This document shows, piece by piece, positions 1 through 15,900 of a stretch of DNA of 64,000 nt. The notes below the pieces were generated by a model that had not been told where the DNA came from, did no database searches, and was given only the letters and a program-made list of their open reading frames with translations. Each line of letters starts with the position of its first letter. Within the stretch, counting starts at the first letter, position 1. Both the position numbers and the translations under genes were made by a program. Origin of the DNA: Asterias rubens (lineage: Eukaryota; Echinodermata; Asteroidea; Forcipulatida; Asteriidae); contig NC_047063.1 of NCBI RefSeq assembly GCF_902459465.1, positions 9,485,343-9,549,342 on the forward strand. The letters run 5' to 3'.

Positions 1-1041
1 ACAGTAAACACAGCAACAACAATGTTTTGCATTGTATTGTCATTGGATGTGTACATATTTGAGCTTCCCAAAGTTTTAGTAAACAATATCCCAAAAAACT
101 CCAGTGAAATTGTATTTCTACATAACTACCATTCACTGTTTTTAAGTTCGCAGTTCGGGGGGCGATGCAGGAATTAGGGACTGAATTAGGGACTGATGAT
201 ACAGGTAAATTATGTCATAAAAGTTTGTTAATTTTTTTGTTTATTATTGGGGGGGGGGGGGGTGAGATGAAAGGCACAAAAACATAAATATATTACCATT
301 TAAAATGCCCAAGATTGCCAAGTGGGGGTAGTGAAAGACAGTATACAGTAAGAATTGTGTAATATATAATGTTCACTAAGGGCCTACTACACACAAAAAG
401 GATGCAACACAGGCTACTGCACCATCTGTTGTGTGTAACCTTGTTTGATATTAATTGCAACTGGTGAGTATGTGCTCAAGAGACTGTTGCTCAAACTCTC
501 CTCTTTTTCTTTCTTTAATACTCCCAAACGGAATAAGTCATACACCCACAGCGCCATACACCAAGGATGAAGATATTCTTAGGCTGGACTCATCGTTTGC
601 CTTAAAGCAATGATGATAACCACTACTGAACAGCAGTCCCTAGATTAGATTGTGAGGGTCGGTTGCGTCGACTAACACAAGAATGAGATTTCTAAAGTCT
701 TTACAGCAGATCTCTCTTGATGCCTTTCAATACGCATGGGCTTGAAAAAGCTTTAAAATCAAGTTTGTCACTAAGAAGAAGCTTAGAAGTTCTTATAATA
801 TGTCTTTAATGGCGCAAAAGGGAATTTTGCACATGTTGCAATGGCATAGCTGAGAAACCAAAAAGAAGTAAATCATCTGATCATCTGAAAAGGCTCCATG
901 CTGGATTGATGCCTTGTACAATGAATAATGTATAACTTATTTCTCCCAGAACAATAAGCTGTATCAAATTGTGTATCAGAGTATCAGAGCATTCAAGTAC
1001 CAAGTACCAAATGAGAACTTAATAATAAAGTAATAATAATT
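1..1041. other. CaMK1-like intron or flank, no gene recognised
   Basis: AT-rich sequence with a 14-G run near 249. I searched for the next kinase exon (TGGELFDR segment) and did not find it, so this is read as intron. Confidence 0.4.
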
Positions 1042-1370
1042 TGGGGGGCTAATCATCCTTACTCGCAGCTAAGAGCTAAATTGCGAAGGATGCGGCTATA
1101 ACATTTTCGAGAAGTAGGCATGCATGCCAGGGCACCTTTGGCTGCCAGCCACATCAACCCATTATGACCACATGACCACGGAGCACAGCCAAAGATCGAA
1201 AGTGTTTGATTTTCCCTGAGGGAGAAAAACCGGAGGGTCTGGATAACCCTCATTGTCAGAGATGCAACACACAACTCAACTCACATATATGGCCCTGGCC
1301 GGGAATCGAACCGGGGTCACCTTGGTGAGAGGCAAACGCTTTACCACCAAGCCAACCATGCCACCCAACA
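1042..1370 (-). mobile_element. tRNA-derived SINE (Glu-like head)
   Basis: On the minus strand a head with GGCATGGTTGGCTTGGTGGT (box A-like), CCTCTCACC around a CTC anticodon and GGTTCGATTCC (box B) is followed by about 230 bases of unrelated body and an AT-rich TTATTATTACTTTATTA tail. The acceptor-stem ends do not pair, so it is not a functional tRNA. Confidence 0.65.
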
Positions 1371-1494
1371 AATACTGGATAAAACTCAGCCAACATTTTT
1401 GTTCATGTTACACTGAATGTTACACGTCATACAATGTTTCTTAAAATAGTACTCTTTGCATTCAAACATTTCTGTTGTTTATATAAATACTTAC

Positions 1495-6965
<5,471 letters not shown>

Positions 6966-7897
6966 CTCAGCAGCGAGTGTTGGCAGCAGAAACAGTGACA
7001 GTTGCAGGTAAAGGATCCAAGAGGTGCAGCAACAACAACAGGATAAAGTTACTCCAGTAAATTGTGGGCTTCGCCAAACTACAGCTGTGACAAAATGACA
7101 CCGACAGTGAATTTACTGTATTGAAGCATTTGCCATGTGTCTAGTCTGTGTGTGTTGTTGATGATGACGACAACTCAAATGCTAACCAATATTCCTGGTG
7201 TAAATACCGCCGCTCTGGAGAACGTCTGCTCGTGGATCGATGTCGTCCGTGAAAAAAACAACAAGTGAAATGCGTATGTAAAAATACGTCCCGTACTCTC
7301 GACTGTTGTTGTTGTATCTGGATCTAGGACGGATGTGTACAGCAAGTAACCCAAATTATACCAATTGTAGCCCAATTATATAACGTAGCAATGCAGGTCT
7401 TAGCTCGTTTACGCGCCTAATTGGGCTTGAAAGTAGAACGTTATTTTTGGAAAAGGGTCACTCGCAAAAAAATGATAACAGATTCGATCATAATTTTGGT
7501 GGGGATGTAATAAATGTGATGTAAATATTTTTAAGTAGTACTTTAAGTTAGAAACTTAAATTTAATGTTTTTAGAATTAAGTACATTAGTTCGATTTACA
7601 ATATAAAAAAATTAAGCAAGAAATGTATGTCCTATAGACTATGGAACATAGATGAATTAAAGAACGAAAACATTAACACCCAGTTCTGAAATGATCCTGG
7701 CTGATTGGAAAAACTATTCACAAGAGGTCGCTCTTCAAAAAACAGGGTCAGTGTGGCAGCTTGAAGTTTTATATTGCCAAGTATTATGTTTGTCTAGACT
7801 GATGACCCCCAAAGTCCACCTACCCACACCTCAACACCACCGCTCGTAGGTGTGAAGTAACATACTTTGTCCATACTTTTACTTTCACTTATTTCTA
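6966..7897. other. 5' flank of the CaMK1-like gene
   Basis: Probable promoter and 5'UTR side of the minus-strand kinase gene, with several CAACAACAA runs. No TATA box or other certain element was recognised. Confidence 0.35.
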
Positions 7898-8386
7898 ATG
7901 AAAACAAAGGTTAATAGTGTTAGGAATTTTTTTTCAGACTGTGGGAAGTACAGTGAAAGTCACTTGGGCCAATTTGACGAGGTACTGAGTTCCAGAGGGT
8001 TTTTGAGAAGGAACGATCCCAGCCTTCTTACTTTTGTTTTGAAAATCCATGGGAGTCGTACAGACCAAAACTACTTAACGGAGCCTATTAACTATACGTA
8101 TACGTATATCTTCTCCAGAAGACGATCAGAGCATACTGATCGAAACGTCGAGTTAATCCAACGGTTCTTTTCAGAACCACCCCAACTCATTGAGAGATTG
8201 TTATTACATGGTGTTACCGCAAACTTTTCTATATTTATACGTATACATTCAACTGGAGGATATGTTTTTAGATGGAACCAAGATTTTCGTTTGGTTGATG
8301 GAGATCGCATAAAAAAAACTTTAAAAAACATTCGAGACCGAAAAAAAAAAAATCATTTTAGTTTTTACATGGGCTATAAAACTTAA
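7898..8386 (+). other. Open frame with retroelement-like 3' motif, not a recognised gene
   Basis: A 162-codon frame covers this stretch but matches no family I know and includes poly-Lys from an A run. Around 8116-8160 it contains AGAAGACGATCAGAGCATAC followed by TGATCGAAACGTCG; a similar 'GAAACGTCG' context is often seen at retroelement ends in invertebrate genomes, so a repeat origin is more likely. Confidence 0.3.
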
Positions 8387-8394
8387 ATGTATGT

Positions 8395-8640
8395 TATGGG
8401 TTCATTCGATTGAGACTAAAAGATAAGAGGCAATGACTACTTGACTTGTTTAAGAACTCTTTGGGTCATGTTCAGTCTAAGTCGCAGCAAAGATACCATA
8501 ACCTTTATAGTATCGTTGGTCATAGAGCTCATAGCAACTTTTATAATAGATTTTAATTGTACGTTGCCAATAGAGGGCGCTATATAAGATAAGTGGTGGT
8601 CATGATACTCTACAATGTCTAGACCAACTGCAATTTTATG
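8395..8640 (-). repeat. Repeat family J, copy 1
   Basis: The reverse complement matches 60140-60372: shared blocks include CCCAAAGAGTTCTTAA, CAAGT...GTAGTCATTGCCTCTT and GAGTCTCAATC. A partial third copy is at 59183-59262. Confidence 0.6.
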
Positions 8641-9912
8641 TACATGTAACGTCTAAAATGAAAGTGACAAAAGAGAGAAGAAGTAGGGGAAAGACAATGA
8701 TAATTTTAATATTTTTAATTTGATCCGGAAAAATTAGAGGGGAAAAAAACCTATGAGGCGACCAAAAACAGTAAACCAACGTGTGCAAGAGAACTCCTGA
8801 ATACAAATTAAATTACAAAAATGGACAAGGAATGAAAACATTAATGTCATTAGCTGTGGCGGCAAGTCCATGATGAAGTGACAGAAACGAAATAAAACTA
8901 ACGAAGGTTTAAATAAAACAAACATTAGCATTAGAAAAAGGTCACAAAGGTTCAATATTGCATCTTTCTAAAAAAAAAAAAAAAAAAAAAAAATGATTAG
9001 CAGAGCGCCAACGTCCCGTTATGAAGTAGAATACTTGTCTAGGTAGGTCTCTAGGGGTCCACTTTGTAAACAAAATACAAGCTGAACAACCTCAAGGATT
9101 GTGATGCAAATATTACCCCTTAAGTTCAAAATGTTTTTTTTTGTACAACATTAAAAGTTATCAAATATTACATCTATCTTTAAACTGGAATTAATCATAG
9201 AAAACTGACAAAATTTAGCCTATCTTTGCTAGTTTCTCTTGAAATAGTCTTAATTGTTACAAAACCTTTTATAGGCCTACTTTACATAAAATAAAGCACG
9301 AATGCACTTATAAATGACCGCAAAATATTGTCCAAAAAGGTAGGCTCATTATACTCCGACGTAAGTTGAACTTAATTATTACTGTCTCACTATTATACAA
9401 CCAAACTCTTTAAATATTCTTTACAGTTCCAATTACTTGAATCTTTTCTTCACCGTATGCTTACTCAAAATTATATAACTTGCCCATTAATAGTGAAATA
9501 CTTGACCCTGTCAATTGCAGCGATTCGTAGATAATAACAAAACATTGCAACCAAATAATCTTACATTTGGCCTTCACTTTATTAGTTGTTAATAACATGT
9601 TTTTAAATTTTATACAGAGCCCACTTTTTAGACCCCAACATTTTATGCTTACCACAACAATTTTGTTGCATATTATTCTCATTCTTCGATTAAATTAATA
9701 CGCTTTGGCACAAAATGTTTTTCCCCCCATATTTGTTCGAGACTGAGTCTTGATGGTCCTTTTTTCCACAGCTCTGAATGCTTTTTTGAGACACATTCTT
9801 CTTACATCTTCCTTTTATGCTTTGTGGAGACACATTATTCTAAAATCTTCCTTTGATGCTTGTTGGAGCAATCTTACAACTTCCTTTGATGCTTTTTGGA
9901 GACACCTAATTC
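8641..9912. other. Intergenic/3' flank, nothing recognised
   Basis: AT-rich sequence with a 25-A run near 8971 and four loosely repeated lines containing TCTTCCTTTGATGCTT near 9800-9925 that run into the Shisa-like stop region. No gene or clear repeat was identified. Confidence 0.3.
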
Positions 9913-12900
9913 CTACATCTTCCTTGGATAGTCTTCATCCGGTGGAGGAGCAGACGGGGGTCCCGCAACTCTCCTCGAGGGTGGTGGATATGCTACACTT
10001 GGAAAATCGTGAGCGGATGAACTTTGCTTGTCTATCAGCGGTGGAGCCTGGCCTTTGGACGCTGGCCGCGGTCTTGGCGAAACTGGTGGCTGATAAGTGG
10101 GACTAGGGCGATCATCCATCATCGCAGGGCTGTGCTTGTCTTGCAGGGGTGATGCTTGCTGATGTTGCTCTGACTCCGAGGACGTAGCAGTGTATGGTGG
10201 AGGAGGTGCTGAGCATGACGGCACCATGGGTTCGCAGCGAGGGTCATAAGACTGGTTGACCGATCGGGGGACGGGGTGTGGGTAGGGCTGAGTGGGGTAA
10301 TTGGGAGGGTAATTGGGAGGGTAGTCCTGGTGTGGGTATTGTGGGTACTGCCGAAGCGGGTATTGCTGTTGATGGGGAGGGTATTGCTGGTTTGGGGGAT
10401 AAGACTGTGGTGGGTAACTTGATTGGGGTGGGGGTTGTTGTTGAGTAGGTGACCCTGAAGTCCTTGATCTTGGACCTGACAAAATAAGAGGAAATAAAAC
10501 AAGTGAAAGTCCATCAAGTGCACTTTTAGAGACCTTTGCTGATGAGAAAACTACACACATATTATTTTGTTTATGGTAAATATAATACATTTACATCACA
10601 TACAAGTACAGGAACAAAACCTACAACATTGTACATTGTTTTATTCCAATAAAGTTCTCAAACCAAAACGCTTATAGTACAAAGCCAACTATATTTACAA
10701 AGTGAAACCTAAATCTACGGTGCAATCAGTTCAGGCTCAAGAAAAAACTTCCTATAAGAGATGTTAAGTTTGCATCGGGGATGAAGAATATTATTTTTGG
10801 TTTTTACCCATGGTTTTTACATTTTACCCATAGTTGGTAAGACACTGCTCTGGAATTGCAATGGTCGTGGGTTCGAATCCCACCCGAGTAACATGCCTGT
10901 GATATTTTTTTTCACAGGACTCGGGAAAGAACTGAGTAAACAGTGCTTACACACATCGGTGTATGGGTAAAAACCAAAATTAATAAAAAACTTCCCGTTT
11001 AATTATTCATTGCATTTGAGGACACATGTACATGTTAGTATGTCTGATTTGTTCTTCTTCAAATTTTACAAACCTTCAGGCACTGGTGGGGCCGGCCTTT
11101 TCCCCCTTACTCTCATTAAAGTCGCTCTTATACCGTCCCTAGATATTAACCTAGCAGCTGATCTTGACCTTCCCCGATGAGGGCGGCCTACATGATTTCT
11201 GTTCCTGGAACAAAGGCAGCACGGGCAGCAACAACAACAGCAACACAGGATGATGCCGATGGCTACCAGAGCGACGGCACCGACGATGGCTCCTACCAAT
11301 GTGCCGACGCTGTGATTTGAACAGATAAATACAGAATCGTGTTATTGTTAACAATTGAATTGAATTGAATCGAATGGTTTATTCGTCAGGTATATAAAAA
11401 TACATGCAATTGCTCCATGCTACAATCTAGACAGTTTTAAAAGGGGCAATTCCTTCGTTCAGCTCCGTTGAGTTCTTACCACTTTAAACAATTTTTCTTC
11501 TCGTAGCCCCCCCCCCCCCCCCCCCCGTACCAGGAGTGGCTTTAATCCTTATTTGGGGCGAACTTTGGAAGATAGTCTGTATGTTCTAAGCATGAGCATT
11601 ATTTTAGAACAATATGGGTTTTCCCAGAGCACACAGACTTTATAGGCCAGAATTTACCCGGACTCCGGGTCTATGGGGCCTGACCCGTTGCCGTGTCGTC
11701 AGACAATGAAGTCTATGCTCTATAAATGGTCAGACTGACACCCAGAAAGTGATTAAAATGGAATTTTAATTGGGATTCTGTGTCATTTTGACGATTACCC
11801 AGGGTACTTTTGTCACAGATATCGGGTCATAATGAACTAGAAATGGACCCGACACTGGGTCAATTATTACCAGAGAGTTATTTATATCAACAACCACCCC
11901 ATAAAAAAAAGGGGGGGGGGTTCTTGAATATATTGTTGACCTGTGAATGTGTTTCTCGTCGGGAAGTGAATTACTCATTGCTTGGTTCCGCTGTAGACTA
12001 TGATAAACGAAAAGATTTCATCAATCGAAGGCACAGGGTTCGTTATCGTCATAGCTCCTACCACCATGACTCAACAAACTATATGATCGTATAGTTCCAT
12101 TCTGTCTAATTGCATGTCAGATTTAGTCACACTTTTTGCAGAGAATACATCTGTGTTGACTAATATGTGCAACAACATTTTGGTTTTCAATTTCCACAAT
12201 ATAACACCTCAGGAACTTGAGCCTAATGGCCTGGACCATTATTTTTGTTGGCCAGTGTGATCCGGAATCTCACGTGATCAAGAAATGGGTCAAACTGACA
12301 CAGAAACCCAGCTGAAAAAAAAAATATGTTAACCAGTTTTAGGAACAGTCTGACCCAGAGTTAAGTCAAAACCGGGTCAATTCTAACCATACAGGTTATC
12401 TTCAAGTGCGCTTTAAAAAAACTACTTCTGCAAAAATGATTACCGGCATATTTCATACATTTTTCATTTAAGGATCACAGACTTAGTGTACAGTTTATTA
12501 TTATATATTGGAAGATTTTGAGGCCGTGATTTGCATATAGGCGTTGTTCTAAACTTGTGACAAAAAAGATTCCAGTTGAACACCGTTGTCGCGTAGTGCG
12601 GACTTGTCCAACAGAACTTCTTTCGCGTAGTGCGGACTTGGTCAACAGAACTTCTTTGTAATCACTGAGTCGTTTAGTCATAGGATGATATTCTATTTTA
12701 AAGCATTTTTTTTGCGCAAAATAGAAAAAGCCTGTGTTGGGCCTATCGATGTACATAAACGTGTTCGTGATTAAGTGAATCATCATTATTGATGCCTTTA
12801 TTACACCCTGACTATTATAAGAAGCCAGCTGTTGTGTTGTAAGCCAAACTTACTTGACCAGAGGGCGTGCGTGAAAGCCTGTTATTTACAGCTCAATATT

Positions 12901-15900
12901 GAACAAGTCAAAGAGGTAAAGAGAAAACAACTTAATTTTGGTTTTTACCCATACACAACGATGTGTGTTAGCACTGTATACTCAGTACTTCCCACGAGTC
13001 CTGTGAATAAATATCACAAGCATGTTACTCGGGTGGGATTCGAACCCACGACCCTTGCAATTCTAGAGCAGTGTCTTACCAACCTGACTACCGAGGTGCC
13101 CGGTAGCTAGAATCCTATGTTTTGGCAGCGGGTACCGCAAATATAAGAGATGTTAAATAAGTCCTGTGAAAAAATATCACAGGCATGTTACTCGGGTGGG
13201 AAACATCTTCATATATTTTTCTTGACAATAAGTATAAAAAATACTAATGTTCCTTTTGCACACATGCCCATTTACACTATAAAACATGCCTGAGTATCGA
13301 CCTGGAATCTAGGTCCCATGGGCCTGAACCATTTCCAGGTCAATATGACCCGGAATCAGCGTCAAACTGACCCAAACTGTGCGAATCTGACGTAGATGAT
13401 TTAAAATCCCATTGCAATCTGTTTCCGGCTGGGTCTGACCATGGATCAGGTCTCCTTGACCCGTAAAACAGGTCATTTCTGACCAGTGAGTTCATAGAGT
13501 GCAGATGCCTATAGTGACACTGACCTGTGTGATTATGGACTTAATAATAATCTTTGAGGAAATGATTGTCCTATGATTATTACTAGAGTTCTATTTTGGT
13601 GTCAGGACATGTATTTTCGTCTTTTTAAGACGCTAGATTATGGAGAACAAGCACTGTTTATAATATGTCCTCATTTAAAATCCAACATTTTTGACGATTG
13701 TAAAACACCGGCAACTTTTTGCGTAATGTGATGCACTTGTCATACATGCCGTCTATGAAAAAATTCAATCTTAATCACAGGGTTTTTAACAACTTGTTCT
13801 CTTGGTTAAAAAAAAGTATTTCGTTTAGATATTAAGTCCTATACGACATGACATCGTCATCAAAACGTTAAGACAATCCAAGTTGACTCAATTTTATTGA
13901 ACAAAGTGTATGAACCAAAATGCCCTCACACCAAGAAGAAAGGCGTTATACCACGCGCGGACTTTACCAAATCTAAACGGAAACAACAACATACCGTGTC
14001 AAATTAAATTACTTTGTGCTTTTCTGAGCGAGTGCGGCTTCTCCCAGCATAGACACGACACAATACCTTTAATATCCGACTTCCACAAGTGAGTCCAGGG
14101 GATCCCTGACTAAATCCGGAAGTGGGGAGAGGGGTTGGGGAGAGCGGAGAGGGAACTGCATAAGATTAACCATATTTATAACCGAGTTTGAACGTTTTTT
14201 TTTAAAGACACATGGACACTATTGTTAATTGTCAAAGACCAGTCTTCTCACTTGGTGTATCGAAAAAATATGCATACAATAACAAACCTGTGAAAATTTG
14301 AGCTCAATTGGTCGTCGAAGTTGCGAGATAATAATGAAAGAAAAACACCCTTGTCACACGAAGTGTGTCAGTGTCTTGATTGCAAGACCTTGAAATCAAG
14401 TTCGTGGAAAATACTTCTTTCTCGAATCTACATTACTTCAGAGGGAGGCGTTTCACACAATGTTTTATGCCATCAACCTCTCCCCATTACTCGTCACCAA
14501 GTAAGGTTTTAAGCGGATAATTAATTTGAGTAATTACCAACAGTGTCCGCTGCCGTTAATTATGTTAATCCAAGGGTCCGAGCTCTTCCACGCTTCCCTT
14601 TCGTATTGAATGGCCTTCTTTGGCCTTTTTGTCAGTCAAATTTAATTTAAAGATAATGAGGATGGAAGTAAATAAATCAATTGAGTGCATTGTGTGCCCG
14701 GAAGAATGGGTGTGGGCTCTAACAGAGGGACGTAAGCAATAAAATCTGACATAAAGTGTTGCATTGTTGTTATATTGTTGTGTCTTATAAAGTTATCACT
14801 GAAGACATGTGTTCAATTTCTACACGAAATTTAACCAATCAAACTTTTACGCCCAGATACCAAGAAACAATATTGTGTATATTAATTCCTTACTAATCTT
14901 CTCCGCATGTACCTTAATTTTTTTTCTTTTTTTTATCTGGCACACGACGGTAAAGGTTTACATTAAAGGCAGTGGACACTATTGGTAATTGTCAAATACC
15001 AGTCTTCTCACTTGGTGTATCTCATCGTATGAAATAACAAACCTGTGAACATTTGAGCTCAATCGGTCATCGAAGTTGCGAGATAGTAATGAAAGAAAAA
15101 CACCCTTGTCGCACAAAGTTGTGTGCGTTTAGATGGTTGATTTCGAGACCTCAAGTTCTAAAAATGTCGGTCTCGAAATCAAAATTCATGGAATTTCGGT
15201 CTCGAAATCAAATTCATGGAAAATTACTTCTTTCTTGAAAACTATGGCACTTCAGAGGGAGCCATTTCTCACAATGTTTTATACTATCAACCTCTCCCCA
15301 TTACTCGTTACCAAGTCAGGTTTTATGCTAATAATTATTTTGAGTAATTACCGATAGTGTCCACTGCCTTTAAAAGTACTTATGTATTACTATATACAAA
15401 CCGCTTATTTAGTGCTTGTAAATCGTTGTTTGTTTTGCCAGGTACAGACATTGTTTCAGAATAGAAACAAACTTTTGCAAATCAACCAGTCCCAAACGTA
15501 AGATCTCGCGCGTATAATTAAAGGCAGTGGAAACTATTGGTAATTGTCAAAGACTAGCCTTCACAGTTGGTGTATCTCAACATATGCATAAAATAACAAA
15601 CCTGTGAAAATTTGAGCTCAATCGGTCATCGAACTTGCGAGATAATAATGAAAGAAAAAAAACACCATTGTCACACGTAGTTGTGTGCGTTTAGATGGTT
15701 GATTTCGAGACCTCAAGTTCTAAACCTGAGGTCTCGAAAGCAAATTCGTGGAAAATGTCTTCTTTCTCGAAAACTATGGCACTTCAGAGGGAGCCGTTTC
15801 TCACCATGTTTCGTACCATCAACCTCTCCCAATTACTTGTCACCAAGAAAGGTTTTATGCTAATAAATATTTTGAGTAATTACCAATAGTGTCCACTGCC

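Noticed and set aside
1290-1368. tRNA-Glu gene
   Set aside because: The acceptor-stem ends do not pair and a long body with an AT-rich tail follows, as expected for a SINE.
8116-8160. Hammerhead-type ribozyme around CTGATCGAAACGTC
   Set aside because: A hammerhead needs CUGANGA before stem II and GAAA after it; the required CUGANGA is absent here.
7898-8386. 162-codon open frame as a protein-coding gene
   Set aside because: No recognised domain, poly-Lys from an A-run, no evidence of splicing, and a retroelement-like motif inside; kept only as an uncertain repeat-like stretch.
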